A stretch of DNA of 64,000 bases from Hyphomicrobium_A sp963728165. GTDB lineage: Bacteria; Pseudomonadota; Alphaproteobacteria; Rhizobiales; Hyphomicrobiaceae. Positions within the stretch are counted from its first letter, which is position 1. Each line of letters starts with the position of its first letter. The notes under the pieces are model-generated. The model did no database searches and was not told the origin of the DNA. It was given only the letters and a program-made list of their open reading frames with translations. Location: NCBI GenBank assembly GCA_963728165.1, contig CAVSIY010000002.1, positions 682,001-746,000 on the forward strand, given 5' to 3'. Positions 1 through 8,803 of the stretch are shown one piece after another. The position numbers and the translations under genes were made by a program.

Positions 1-1079
1 CGCCCACGAAATCGGGCCACATCGTCGGCGGTCACATGGCCGCGCTTCGCGCGCGCATCGCCAAGGACCAGACGCGGGCCCTGCTGGCGCAGATCCTCGG
101 CATCGGCCTCATGGTCGCAGGCGGCGTCGCCGGTGGCGGCAACGCGAACGAGCTCGGCAACGCCGGCCAGGGCATCCTCTACGGCGGCAACGAGATCGTG
201 ATGCGCTCGCTTCTGGCTGAGCGGCGCAACCAGGAATCGGCCGCCGACCAGGCGGGCATCAAGTTTCTCACTGCGACCAAACAGTCCGGCCTCGGCATGC
301 TGGAGACGTTCGAGCGCTTCCGCCAGCAGGAGTACATCTCCGACGCACAGAAAGACGCCTTCGCCCGCAGCCATCCCCTCTCCACCGAGCGTCTGGCGCG
401 CCTGCGCACGCTGGCCGAGACGAGCCCCTACTTTCACGTCAAGGATCCGCCCGAGCTGCAGCTGCGCCACGACCTGATGCGCGCCAAGCTTTCGGGCTAC
501 CTCGAGCGCCCGGAGATCGTATTCAACCGCTATCCCCCCTCCGACAACAGCCTGCCCGCGCGCTACGCCCGCTGCATCGCCCGTTTCTTCCAGGGCGGCC
601 CCGGCGGGCTCGAGGCAGCGCTCGCCGGTGTGGACTCGCTCATTCGCGATCGTCCCGACTATCCGTATTTCTGGGAGGTGAAGGGCGACCTGCTGATGCG
701 GGCGGGCAAGGCGCGCGAGGCGATGCCTGCCTTGCGCCATGCTTTGAAGCTCGTCCCCGATGCGAGCCTCATCCGCGTGCAGCTCGCGTCCGCGCTGCAG
801 ACCGAGGACACTCCGGCAGCGACCAACGAGTCTGTCGCGCTGCTGCGCAAGTCGCTACTCGACGACGAGAACTCCCAGGCCTATCGCCTGCTCGCGACCA
901 GCTACTACAAGCAAGGTAAACGGCCCGAGGCCGACGCCATGATCGCGCAGGCCTACTTTCTGGAAGGCGACCTGAAAAAAGCGCAGAACTTTGCCAAGCG
1001 CGCCCAGACCCAGCTGCGCTCCGGCTCGCCCGAGTGGTTGAAGAACGACGATATCATCAACTTCAAGCCGCAAACCTAG
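1..1079 (+). CDS. M48-family metalloprotease with C-terminal TPR region (partial, apparent frameshift)
   Basis: C-terminal part of an exported BepA-like M48 zinc protease, a family that works in periplasmic protein quality control. Nucleotides 2-16 encode A-H-E-I-G. One frame over, nucleotides 18-35 encode H-I-V-G-G-H. Joined, they give the catalytic HEIGH motif, so one extra G in the GGG at 14-16 splits the zinc site. Downstream are the family's Gly-rich segment, the R-x-x-E-x-x-AD region (conserved zinc-ligand helix) and a TPR-like helical region from about residue 190. The 5' end lies outside the window. The family call is firm. Whether the frameshift is real or a sequencing error is open. 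Confidence 0.85.
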   Translation, partial: PTKSGHIVGGHMAALRARIAKDQTRALLAQILGIGLMVAGGVAGGGNANELGNAGQGILYGGNEIVMRSLLAERRNQESAADQAGIKFLTATKQSGLGMLETFERFRQQEYISDAQKDAFARSHPLSTERLARLRTLAETSPYFHVKDPPELQLRHDLMRAKLSGYLERPEIVFNRYPPSDNSLPARYARCIARFFQGGPGGLEAALAGVDSLIRDRPDYPYFWEVKGDLLMRAGKAREAMPALRHALKLVPDASLIRVQLASALQTEDTPAATNESVALLRKSLLDDENSQAYRLLATSYYKQGKRPEADAMIAQAYFLEGDLKKAQNFAKRAQTQLRSGSPEWLKNDDIINFKPQT

Positions 1080-1163
1080 ATTTGCCCTTCCCGGGGCAAG
1101 TTTGCTATTGGCACGTCAAACCCGCGCACCATCGAACTCTCGCAAGATATAGAGGCCTGCTCA

Positions 1164-2033
1164 ATGTCATCTGACACCCGACCCTCCTCTGGCGGCCGCA
1201 GAGCGCTGTGGCTCGCCGTGCCGGCGATCGCCGTTATCGCCGGGCTCGTGCTGATCGGAAGGGCCGCCGTCACCATTCCGGTCGCTCCCCTCGCCGAAGC
1301 CGAGACGACCATGGCGCCGGCCGCTACCCCGTCCGCCCAGCCGGTTGCCTTCTCGCCCGACCAGAAGAAGCAGATCGAGGACATCATCAAGAGCTACCTC
1401 GTCGCCAACCCCGAGATCTTCCTCGACGTGCAGAACGCGCTCGAGGCGAAAATGGAGAAGGACCAGGCCGAGAAGCTGAAGGTGGCGATCGCCGATAACG
1501 CCGCCGAGATCTATCGTGAGCCCGACGCTTCGGTCGGCGGCAACCCCGCCGGCGACATCACCGTGGTCGAGTTCTTCGATTACAACTGCGGTTACTGCAA
1601 GCGCGGCCTTCCCGACGTCATCAAGCTGGTCGAGACCGACCCCAAGGTGCGCGTCGTCTTCAAGGAGCTGCCGATCCTGTCCAAGGGCTCGGAGGAGGCC
1701 GCCCACGTAGCGCTCGCCGCCAAGATGCAGGGCAAGTACTGGGAGATGCACAAGGCCATGCTCGGCGCCAAGGGGCACATGGACCAGGCCGGCGCCCTGC
1801 GCATCGCCGAGAAGCTCGGCCTCGACATGGACAAGCTCAAGAAGGACATGGCCTCGCCCGAGGTCAAGGCCGAGATCGAGAAGTCGGAGGCGCTCGCCAA
1901 GAAGATGGGCGTCAACGGCACGCCGCACTTCCTCATCGGCGACCGCGCCATCGCCGGTGCGCCCGACGACCTCTACGCGCAGCTCTCCAAGGACGTGCAA
2001 GAGCTGAGGAAGCAAGGCTGCTCCTACTGCTGA
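1164..2033 (+). CDS. DsbA-family thiol-disulfide oxidoreductase, membrane-anchored
   Basis: Periplasmic thioredoxin-fold protein of 289 residues. An uncleaved or signal anchor spans about residues 12-36. A linker and a helical ScsC/DsbA-like N-terminal region (about 63-115) follow, then the DsbA fold with active-site C142-G-Y-C145. The cis-Pro loop is N-G-T-P near residue 257. The C-terminus ends G-C-S-Y-C, giving a second CxxC-like pair (C286, C289) that most DsbA proteins lack. It lies just upstream of aroQ-accB-accC, the usual alphaproteobacterial order. Oxidase versus isomerase activity cannot be told from sequence. Confidence 0.88.
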   Translation: MSSDTRPSSGGRRALWLAVPAIAVIAGLVLIGRAAVTIPVAPLAEAETTMAPAATPSAQPVAFSPDQKKQIEDIIKSYLVANPEIFLDVQNALEAKMEKDQAEKLKVAIADNAAEIYREPDASVGGNPAGDITVVEFFDYNCGYCKRGLPDVIKLVETDPKVRVVFKELPILSKGSEEAAHVALAAKMQGKYWEMHKAMLGAKGHMDQAGALRIAEKLGLDMDKLKKDMASPEVKAEIEKSEALAKKMGVNGTPHFLIGDRAIAGAPDDLYAQLSKDVQELRKQGCSYC

Positions 2034-2207
2034 GGCGCACCCCCGCCTGGCGAGGCCGTGTTGCCGGTGCACGCGGGGCCCCGGCGGGCGGCCGCGCGCG
2101 CCGGGCCGGCCGGTCTTTCGCAGGTGCGGGAAAGCTGGTAGATGGGTGGGCTCTGCCCCTTCCGGCCCTCCGCGGCGGAAAATTTGCGGGCGGCACCCAA
2201 GGAACTC

Positions 2208-2660
2208 ATGGCCAAGCCGATCTACGTCCTCAACGGACCCAACCTCAACATGCTGGGACTGCGGGAGCCCGCCGTCTACGGACACGAGTCTCTTGCCGAC
2301 CTGGAGAAGCGCGCCAAGGCGCGCGCCAAGGCGGTCGGGCTTGCAATCGAGTTCCGCCAGTCGAACGACGAGGGCGAGCTCGTCACCTGGATTCAAGAGG
2401 CGCGCGACAAGGCGCAAGGCATCATCCTCAACGCCGGCGCCTACTCGCACACCTCCATTGCCATTCTCGATGCCCTGCAGGCCGCCGAGCTTCCCGTCAT
2501 CGAGGTGCATCTGTCCAACATCTTCCGGCGCGAGGAGTACCGGCAGCACTCCTTCATCTCGCTGGCAGCGAAGGGCGTGATCTGCGGGCTGGGGCCCAAG
2601 GGCTACGAGCTCGCGCTCGAGGCAATGGCCGAGATGCTGGCAGCGGGCGGTCGTGGCTAA
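2208..2660 (+). CDS. aroQ: Type II 3-dehydroquinate dehydratase
   Basis: Cytoplasmic shikimate-pathway enzyme converting 3-dehydroquinate to 3-dehydroshikimate. The 150-residue length is typical for the type II family. Visible signatures are N-G-P-N-L-N-M-L-G near the N-terminus, the Tyr-bearing lid Y-G-H, F-R-Q-S-N-D-E-G-E, N-A-G-A-Y-S-H-T-S and the catalytic-His segment E-V-H-L-S-N. The ATG at 2208 is chosen because family homology begins there and an AAGGA lies 5' of it. A longer open frame starts at 2142 but has no family similarity. The end overlaps the GTG alternative start of accB. Confidence 0.95.
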   Translation: MAKPIYVLNGPNLNMLGLREPAVYGHESLADLEKRAKARAKAVGLAIEFRQSNDEGELVTWIQEARDKAQGIILNAGAYSHTSIAILDALQAAELPVIEVHLSNIFRREEYRQHSFISLAAKGVICGLGPKGYELALEAMAEMLAAGGRG

Positions 2661-2709
2661 GGGCGGCAAACGGCCGGCGGAAAGGCCGCACAAGAAGGGA
2701 CAGCGACGC

Positions 2710-3207
2710 ATGACGGCCCCGGATCGTGACAAAGACCGTGACAAGGATCGTGGCAAGGACCAAGGCGAGAGCGCCGGCACCGAGCAGCAGATGATCCGCG
2801 AGCTCGCCGATCTCTTGAACGAGACCGGCTTGAGCGAGATCGAGATCGAAAAGAGCGGGCTCAAGATCCGCGTGGCGCGCACCTTGAACATCCAGTCGAC
2901 GGTCGCCGCTGCGCCGGCAGCCGCTGCCGGCGGCCAGCCGGCGAAGCCCGCAGCGAGCGACCCCGCCAAGCACCCCGGCGTCGTCAAGTCGCCGATGGTC
3001 GGCACCGCCTACCGCTCGCCCGAGCCCGGCGCACCTGCGTTCATCGAGGTCGGCGCCCGCGTCAGCCAAGGCGACACGCTCTTGATCATCGAAGCCATGA
3101 AGACCATGAACCAGATTCCCGCCCCGCACTCGGGCAAGGTCACCACCATCCTGATCGAGAACGGCCAGCCGGTAGAGTTCGGCGAGCCGCTCGTCATCAT
3201 CGAATGA
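2710..3207 (+). CDS. accB: Biotin carboxyl carrier protein of acetyl-CoA carboxylase
   Basis: Carries the biotin that shuttles carboxylate between AccC and the carboxyltransferase in fatty-acid synthesis. The C-terminal biotinyl domain has E-A-M-K-T-M with the biotinylated Lys. Before it come a Pro/Ala linker and an N-terminal helical segment (I-R-E-L-A-D-L-L). The ATG at 2710 is preceded by AAGGGA. A GTG at 2653, overlapping the aroQ stop, would add 19 basic residues and is less likely. Oddity: the N-terminus holds a DRDK-type repeat encoded by near-tandem GACAARGAYCGTG units. accC follows after a repeat-filled 99-nt gap. Confidence 0.93.
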   Translation: MTAPDRDKDRDKDRGKDQGESAGTEQQMIRELADLLNETGLSEIEIEKSGLKIRVARTLNIQSTVAAAPAAAAGGQPAKPAASDPAKHPGVVKSPMVGTAYRSPEPGAPAFIEVGARVSQGDTLLIIEAMKTMNQIPAPHSGKVTTILIENGQPVEFGEPLVIIE

Positions 3208-3216
3208 AGGAGAAGA

Positions 3217-3298
3217 GGCAGTAGGCAATAGGCAGTAGGCAGTAGTTGCCGGATCGCTCGCTGATCCCCACTGCCTACTGCCGACTGCCGACTGCCTG
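3217..3298. repeat. Inverted arms built of 7-bp GCAGTAG units between accB and accC
   Basis: The left arm (3217-3245) consists of consecutive units such as GCAGTAG, GCAATAG and GCAGTAG. The right arm (3270-3298) carries the complementary CTACTGC/CGACTGC units, separated by about 24 nt. The arms can pair into a long stem within the accB-accC transcript. No T-run follows, so a simple terminator is unlikely. Iterated 7-mers of this sort are typical of dispersed intergenic repeats. Confidence 0.75.
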
Positions 3299-3306
3299 AC
3301 CAAAGA

Positions 3307-4647
3307 ATGTTCGACAAGGTCCTGATCGCCAACCGGGGAGAGATCGCGCTGCGCATCCAGCGCGCGTGCAAGGAGCTCGGCATCGCCACCGTGGCGGTGC
3401 ACTCCACCGCCGACGCCGATGCCATGCACGTGCGCCTCGCCGACGAGAGCGTGTGCATCGGACCGCCGCCCGCCGCCGAAAGCTATCTCAACATCCCGCG
3501 CCTGCTCGCCGCCTGCGAGATCACCGGCGCCGACGCGGTGCATCCCGGCTACGGCTTCCTTTCGGAGAACGCCCGCTTCGCCGAGATCTTGGAGGAGCAC
3601 CAGATCACCTTCATCGGGCCCACCTCCGAGCACATCCGCATCATGGGCGACAAGATCGCGGCCAAGGAGACGGCCAAACGCCTCGGCATCCCCGTCGTGC
3701 CCGGCTCTGACGGCGCGGTGACGAGCGAGCCGGAAGCCATGAAGGTCGCCAAGGCCATGGGTTTTCCCGTGCTGATCAAGGCCACCGCCGGCGGCGGCGG
3801 CCGCGGCATGAAGGTGGCGCATACCGCCGCCGACCTAGGGCTCGCCTTGTCGACGGCACGCTCGGAGGCCAAGGCCGCTTTCGGCAACGACCAGGTCTAC
3901 ATGGAGAAGTACCTGCAGACGCCGCGCCACATCGAGGTGCAGGTGTTCGGCGACGGGCAGGGCAACGCCATCCACCTGGGCGAGCGCGACTGCTCGCTGC
4001 AGCGCCGCCACCAGAAGCTGTGGGAGGAGGCCCCCTCGCCGGCGCTCAACGCCGCCGCCCGCGCCAAGATCGGCGAGACGTGCGCCGAGGCCATGCGCGC
4101 CATCAAGTACCGCGGCGCCGGCACGGTCGAGTTCCTCTACGAGGACGGCGAGTTCTACTTCATCGAGATGAACACGCGCCTGCAGGTGGAGCATCCCGTC
4201 ACCGAGGCGATCACCGGCATCGATCTGGTGCTGGAGCAGATCCACGTCGCCTCCGGCGCCCAGCTGGTGCACCGCCAGAGGGACATCACCTTCTCGGGCC
4301 ATGCGATCGAGTGCCGCATCAACGCCGAGAACGCCCGCACCTTCCGCCCCTCGCCGGGCCAGATCACCTACTGGCACCCGCCCGGCGGCTTGGGCGTGCG
4401 CGTCGATTCCGGCGTCTACCAGGGCTACCGCATCCCCCCCTACTACGACAGCCTCATCGGCAAGCTGATCGTGCACGGCAAGACCCGCAACGAGTGCCTG
4501 ATGCGGCTGAGAAGGGCACTGTCGGAGTTCGTCATCGACGGGATCGAGACCACGATCCCGCTCTTTAACGAATTGATCCGCCAGCCCGACATCGCCAACG
4601 GCCTCTATGACATCCACTGGCTGGAGAAATACCTGGCCAAGCCATAG
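3307..4647 (+). CDS. accC: Biotin carboxylase subunit of acetyl-CoA carboxylase
   Basis: ATP-grasp enzyme that carboxylates biotin on AccB using bicarbonate and ATP. At 446 residues it has the usual length. It shows the N-terminal M-F-D-K-V-L-I-A-N-R-G-E-I-A signature, the Gly-rich ATP loop K-A-T-A-G-G-G-G-R-G-M, the H-I-E-V-Q-V segment, the E-R-D-C-S-x-Q-R-R-x-Q-K motif and the catalytic E-M-N-T-R-L-Q-V-E-H. No defect is seen. It forms a unit with accB upstream and probably aat downstream. Confidence 0.97.
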   Translation: MFDKVLIANRGEIALRIQRACKELGIATVAVHSTADADAMHVRLADESVCIGPPPAAESYLNIPRLLAACEITGADAVHPGYGFLSENARFAEILEEHQITFIGPTSEHIRIMGDKIAAKETAKRLGIPVVPGSDGAVTSEPEAMKVAKAMGFPVLIKATAGGGGRGMKVAHTAADLGLALSTARSEAKAAFGNDQVYMEKYLQTPRHIEVQVFGDGQGNAIHLGERDCSLQRRHQKLWEEAPSPALNAAARAKIGETCAEAMRAIKYRGAGTVEFLYEDGEFYFIEMNTRLQVEHPVTEAITGIDLVLEQIHVASGAQLVHRQRDITFSGHAIECRINAENARTFRPSPGQITYWHPPGGLGVRVDSGVYQGYRIPPYYDSLIGKLIVHGKTRNECLMRLRRALSEFVIDGIETTIPLFNELIRQPDIANGLYDIHWLEKYLAKP

Positions 4648-4757
4648 TTTGGCCGCCGCTACGGGTGATTGACAATTCGGTCGTAAATTCACACTCTAGA
4701 CACCGAGGAGAACGGCCCCCCGGGGCAGGGGCGAAAAACTGGAGCCCGCTGGACCAC

Positions 4758-5441
4758 ATGGCGTCGCGCGACGACATTGTCATAGAGATCACGCCGCAGG
4801 TGCTGCTCAAGGCCTACACCTGCGGCATCTTTCCCATGGCCGAGAGCGCGGACGACCCCGCACTCTACTGGATCGAGCCGCAGCACCGCGGCATCCTCCC
4901 CTTGGAGGGCGTGCACGTGCCGCGCCGGCTCGCCCGCACGATGCGCACCACGCCGCTTGGCGTGCGCATCGACACCGACATCGAGGGCGTGATCGAAGGC
5001 TGCGCCGCCTCGCGCCCCGGACGGCGCTCCACCTGGATCAACGAGCGCATTCGCAGCCTCTACCGCGACCTGTTCGATCTCGGCCACTGCCACACGGTGG
5101 AGATATGGGATGCCGACCGGCTCGTCGGCGGGCTCTACGGCGTGGCGCTCAACGGTGCCTTCTTCGGCGAGAGCATGTTCTCCTACGCGCGCGACGCCTC
5201 CAAGATCGCGCTCGTGCACCTCGCCGCCCGCCTCGCCTACGGCGGCTTCAAGCTGCTCGACACCCAGTTCGTCACCGACCACCTACGCCAGTTCGGCACG
5301 GTCGAACTCAACCGCGAGGAGTTCCACCGCCTGCTGGAGCTGGCGCTGGAGGTGGATGCCGACTTCACGCGGCTGCCGCGCAACGCCAGCGCCGACATGG
5401 TGCTTGAGATCCTGGCGCCGAGCGGGCCGCCGGCCGCCTGA
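4758..5441 (+). CDS. aat: Leucyl/phenylalanyl-tRNA-protein transferase
   Basis: Transfers Leu or Phe from aminoacyl-tRNA to N-terminal Arg/Lys of proteins, marking them for ClpS-ClpAP degradation. The 227 residues include Y-T-C-G-I-F-P-M-A near the N-terminus, F-F-G-E-S-M-F (the Glu equivalent to E. coli E156) and L-L-D-T-Q-F (the D/Q pair equivalent to D186/Q188). The ATG at 4758 matches where the family starts. The open frame extends upstream to 4665 without similarity. From about nt 4992 to beyond the stop, the sequence recurs near-identically at 8354-8854. Confidence 0.95.
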   Translation: MASRDDIVIEITPQVLLKAYTCGIFPMAESADDPALYWIEPQHRGILPLEGVHVPRRLARTMRTTPLGVRIDTDIEGVIEGCAASRPGRRSTWINERIRSLYRDLFDLGHCHTVEIWDADRLVGGLYGVALNGAFFGESMFSYARDASKIALVHLAARLAYGGFKLLDTQFVTDHLRQFGTVELNREEFHRLLELALEVDADFTRLPRNASADMVLEILAPSGPPAA

Positions 5442-5544
5442 CCGCTCCATCCTCCAAAGCCGTCGCGAAGGAAGGCCGCCGCAGGTCTCTGCCTTGGGCC
5501 AATTGCGGTCGTTGGGACCGTTGATTTGGTATGGGTGCTCGTCG

Positions 5545-6900
5545 CTAGGCCACCTCAGGGAATCTCACGGTGAACATCGCACCGCCACCGGGAGCGTCGT
5601 CGATCGAGATTGTACCGCCCAAGGCTGAAATGGTGCGTGCGACAATGTCCATCCCGAGGCCTGCGCCGCCCCCCCTGTCGCGACGCCCTTGCCAGAAACG
5701 CCCGAAGATCGCCTGTCGTTCACTGTAGGGCACGCCGGGCCCATAGTCCCGCACCCGAATGGACGGGGGCTTTCCCACTTCGATCAAGACCGTGGTCCCG
5801 ACCGGCGTGTGTCTCACCGCGTTCTCGACGAGATTGCGCAGTGCCGCATCTACGAAATCGGCAGGAGCATTGATGATGACTGGCTCGTTGGCCACAACGA
5901 GTTCAATGGACTTGCCCGTGTCGATCGCGATGGGCCCTAGTCGTGACGCCACTGCCCGGGCAACTCGGTTGAGATCAATCCTATCGTTAGGCTCTATCTT
6001 GATGACATCGAGCCGTGCTGCATCGAGCAATTGATTGACAAGTCGTTCGAGGGCGTCAATCTCCTTCTTCAGCGAAATATGCTCCTCGTCTTTGGGTAAG
6101 ATTCCCAAGTGCACCTTCAGCACCGCCACAGGTGTGCGCAGCTCGTGCGCGGCATCGGCGATGAATTTCTGTTGCGAGTGAAAGGCAAGTTCCAGGCGCT
6201 CAAGTCCTCGATTGACAGCACCGACCAGCTTATTCACTTCGACGGGGAGGTTGTCCTCTGGGATACGAGTCGATATCGCACCCTTGCCAATGGATTCGGC
6301 TTGCGTGGCGGCGACACGCAGCGGCCGAAGCCCAATGCGCGCCACGAGCAAATTCACAAGTAACAACCCGACAACGAAGGGGATCCAGATCCACGCGATG
6401 TCCTTGAGGAATTCCTCAAGGACCGAGTCAAAAACGATGTCGCTCTGAGGAAAAGCCACCTGGACCCATACGGGCTTGTCACCATACCTCCCGCGCTGCG
6501 CAAAGCCATACAAGGTGTGGCCGCTACTGCCGCCTTCGGAAACGAAGAAATCGCTGTTGGAAGTCCCATCGATCGCCGCCAACGGGCCCGTGAGCCCCGG
6601 CGATCCCGCGACTAGGACTCCATTTTCAGTGAGGACCGCAAACTTGCCCTGGTCGTGTAGAAAGTTGTCAGCCAGAAAATCGGGCAGTTGCAGCGGGCGC
6701 CCTTCGGCGGCGCGGCGCAAGATCTTGCTAATCACACGCGCGTCGTTCCTCAGTGTCCGATCGCGGATAGCCGAATTGGTCACGACGAAACGTTCATAGA
6801 GCAGAAGACTTGCCGCTCCTACGGCCAAGACCGAGACAGCGATCAATCCAACGATCAGTCTGATCCAGACAGAACGCGCGCTAGCTTTCGGGGGGCGCAT
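5545..6900 (-). CDS. Membrane sensor histidine kinase (QseC/TctE-like)
   Basis: 451-residue class I histidine kinase. TM1 is near residues 12-34, followed by a periplasmic sensor region of about 130 residues, TM2 near 165-185 and a HAMP segment. The HisKA motif D-A-A-H-E-L-R-T-P carries the phosphorylated His. The ATPase motifs are L-R-N-L-V-E-N-A-V-R-H, D-Y-G-P-G-V and G-A-G-L-G-M. The start is ATG at 6900, overlapping the regulator gene by 20 nt, so translation is probably coupled. The signal is unknown. Base composition looks lower in GC than flanking genes, and the gene lies inside the segment bracketed by the aat duplication. Confidence 0.92.
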   Translation of the reverse strand: MRPPKASARSVWIRLIVGLIAVSVLAVGAASLLLYERFVVTNSAIRDRTLRNDARVISKILRRAAEGRPLQLPDFLADNFLHDQGKFAVLTENGVLVAGSPGLTGPLAAIDGTSNSDFFVSEGGSSGHTLYGFAQRGRYGDKPVWVQVAFPQSDIVFDSVLEEFLKDIAWIWIPFVVGLLLVNLLVARIGLRPLRVAATQAESIGKGAISTRIPEDNLPVEVNKLVGAVNRGLERLELAFHSQQKFIADAAHELRTPVAVLKVHLGILPKDEEHISLKKEIDALERLVNQLLDAARLDVIKIEPNDRIDLNRVARAVASRLGPIAIDTGKSIELVVANEPVIINAPADFVDAALRNLVENAVRHTPVGTTVLIEVGKPPSIRVRDYGPGVPYSERQAIFGRFWQGRRDRGGGAGLGMDIVARTISALGGTISIDDAPGGGAMFTVRFPEVA

Positions 6901-7564
6901 TTGACAATACGTATCCCAAACCCCGCAGTGTGTGAATGAACACATCGGCGTGTGCGTCTTGTAAGCGCTTGCGCAGGCGGTGCATTGCAACTTCGATCGC
7001 GTTTGAGGCCAATTCCTCACCGAAGCCGTATATGGCTTCCTCAATCGCCGACTTGGGTACGACCCGGCCGGCCCGTCGGAGCATCACCTCCAGCACCTGA
7101 CACTCGCGTCGCCCGAGGCCGACCGCCATGCCACCGATCGTCAGCTCGAGCGTGTTTGTGTTGAGCGAAACGTTACCCTGGGAAAGCCCATCGGTCAGCG
7201 CGTGGCCCCGGCGCCGCAAGAGAGCCCTGGTTCGGGCGATAAGCTCATCGAGCTCGAACGGCTTGCGCAGGTAGTCGTCAGCGCCAGAATTAAGGCCTTG
7301 CACGAGGTCCGGGATCGCATTGCGCGCAGTAAGAATAAGAACGGGGCTCTGGTCCAGGCGCATGCGCAGGGCGGCGAGCCAACTCAAGCCATCTATGTCA
7401 GGTAGCCCCAGATCGAGAATAATAGCACTATAGTCATTGGAGGCCATCGCAGCTTCCCCATCTCCACCCGTGGAAACGGCGTCGACGGTGAACCCTTTCT
7501 CGCGAAGTGCCGTGGTTACGTGGCGGGCGAGAAGCTCATTGTCCTCTATCAACAGCAGTCGCAC
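6881..7564 (-). CDS. OmpR/PhoB-family response regulator
   Basis: DNA-binding regulator partnered with the overlapping downstream kinase. The receiver domain begins R-L-L-L-I-E-D-N-E, with the phosphorylated Asp in I-L-D-L-G-L-P-D and the conserved Lys in L-R-K-P-F. The C-terminal winged helix ends with L-R-G-L-G-Y-V-L. GTG at 7564 is preferred because the receiver fold starts there and GAGAG precedes it. A TTG at 7588 would add eight residues. It is the first gene of the pair. Target genes cannot be inferred; the neighbouring exported small protein is one candidate. Confidence 0.92.
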   Translation of the reverse strand: MRLLLIEDNELLARHVTTALREKGFTVDAVSTGGDGEAAMASNDYSAIILDLGLPDIDGLSWLAALRMRLDQSPVLILTARNAIPDLVQGLNSGADDYLRKPFELDELIARTRALLRRRGHALTDGLSQGNVSLNTNTLELTIGGMAVGLGRRECQVLEVMLRRAGRVVPKSAIEEAIYGFGEELASNAIEVAMHRLRKRLQDAHADVFIHTLRGLGYVLSNAPPES

Positions 7565-7679
7565 GATCGGATCTCTCAAATAGTGCAACTAGCCGACGCG
7601 GGGTGGCTGATGGCGGTAACCAACCGCAGGCTTGCCAGCCAAGATTACAGCAACCTTACAATGTGCGCGGTTTCAGAGC

Positions 7680-8006
7680 TCAATGCGGATATTTGAGCTC
7701 AAGACAGCCGAAGACGCCGCATTCATTGGTGAGTTCACCCGAACCGGCGCTATTCACCTGCCAAAAGTCCACGGTCTCAACCCGAAGCGTCTCAGAGCAC
7801 CTCCGGCGACAATCAACCCACCTGCCACCGGGGAGCTGTACCTGCCAGCCCAAGTTTGTGCGACGGATCCGGCCGCGCACTTCACCATTGCCAAACCGGC
7901 TTTTTGCGATGACGTAGCCTGGTGCCCCGCTGTGCTCCGCAGAGCGGGAAGGTTCGCCCCCGGATGCAATTGCAGCCAAGACTACAGTAATGCGAACCAA
8001 ATTCAC
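7680..8006 (-). CDS. Small exported protein of unknown function
   Basis: 108 residues with an N-terminal hydrophobic segment like a Sec signal peptide (M-N-L-V-R-I-T-V-V-L-A-A-I-A-S-G). The mature part carries G-W-Q-V-Q-L-P-G-G-R-W-V-D-C, a nearby R-R-C, E-T-V-D-F-W and a C-terminal E-C-G-V-F-G-C-L. Four cysteines in two groups suggest disulfides. Similar short proteins with a P-G-G-R-W-x-x-C core occur in Hyphomicrobiales as far as I recall, with no assigned function. It lies upstream of and co-oriented with the two-component pair, inside the aat-bracketed insert. Confidence 0.65.
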   Translation of the reverse strand: MNLVRITVVLAAIASGGEPSRSAEHSGAPGYVIAKSRFGNGEVRGRIRRTNLGWQVQLPGGRWVDCRRRCSETLRVETVDFWQVNSAGSGELTNECGVFGCLELKYPH

Positions 8007-8247
8007 TGGACGCTCGTTTAATACCTATAGCTTCGTCAAGCGTCGGACTGAGGTAGCCTGTTCTCAGCTGCTTCCAGCCACAACACGAAAGCTTATTCGA
8101 CGAACCGGATCGGAAAGGCCCTGTTGTCACAGGGGCACACTCGCGAATGCCGCGGTTGCCTAATTGCGCAGCCACGCGACTCCGTAAGCCAGAAGTAATG
8201 CGAGACATCTAGGAGCGTGGGCGCACGCCTTCGTCCGGAAGCCCACC

Positions 8248-8340
8248 ATGCCCGCGGGCACAATACTCCTGATCACTCTTATCGCAGGCGCCAGCCTAGT
8301 CGGCATTGGGGTTCTGTTGAGCATGTGGCTGGACCGGTGA
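8248..8340 (+). CDS. Possible 30-residue single-pass membrane peptide
   Basis: Short frame starting M-P-A-G-T-I-L-L-I-T-L-I-A-G-A and ending S-M-W-L-D-R, so it is almost entirely one hydrophobic helix. GGAAG lies about 7 nt upstream of the ATG. Its stop abuts the start of the truncated aat copy. It could be an authentic small membrane peptide or chance; no homology argument is available. Confidence 0.35.
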   Translation: MPAGTILLITLIAGASLVGIGVLLSMWLDR

Positions 8341-8341
8341 T

Positions 8342-8803
8342 GTGCCGGCCAACATCGAAGGCTGCGCCGCCTCGCGCCCCGGACGGCGCTCCACCTGGAT
8401 CAACGAGCGCATCCGCAGCCTCTACCGCGACCTGTTCGATCTCGGCCACTGCCACAAGGTGGAGATATGGGATGCCGACCGGCTCGTCGGCGGGCTCTAC
8501 GGCGTGGCGCTCAACGGTGCCTTCTTCGGCGAGAGCATGTTCTCCTATGCGCGCGACGCCTCCAAGATCGCGCTCGTGCACCTCGCCGCCCGCCTCGCCT
8601 ACGGCGGCTTCAAGCTGCTCGACACCCAGTTCGTCACCGACCACCTGCGCCAGTTCGGCACGGTCGAGCTCAACCGCGAGGAGTTCCACCGCCTGCTGGA
8701 GCTGGCGCTGGAGGTGGATGCCGACTTCACGCGGCTGCCGCGCAACGCCAGCGCCGACATGGTCCTTGAGATCCTGGCGCCGAGCCAGCCGCCGCGCGGC
8801 TGA
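8342..8803 (+). pseudogene. 5'-truncated duplicate of aat
   Basis: From nt 8354 the sequence matches aat from nt 4992 onward. About six single-base differences occur over about 425 nt before the C-termini diverge (G-P-P-A-A versus Q-P-P-R-G). Five of the six are synonymous and one changes Thr to Lys. Weaker similarity continues past both stops to about 5494 and 8854. The N-terminal domain of the transferase (about 78 residues) is missing. A GTG at 8342 could start a fragment keeping the F-G-E-S-M-F and D-T-Q motifs, but a functional enzyme is unlikely. Confidence 0.9.

Noticed and set aside
1167..3005. 612-codon minus-strand frame
   Set aside because: Antisense to the DsbA-like, aroQ and accB genes, with no recognisable domains.
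8342..8803. Functional second aat
   Set aside because: The whole N-terminal domain is absent and the upstream sequence is unrelated, so it is called a truncated copy.
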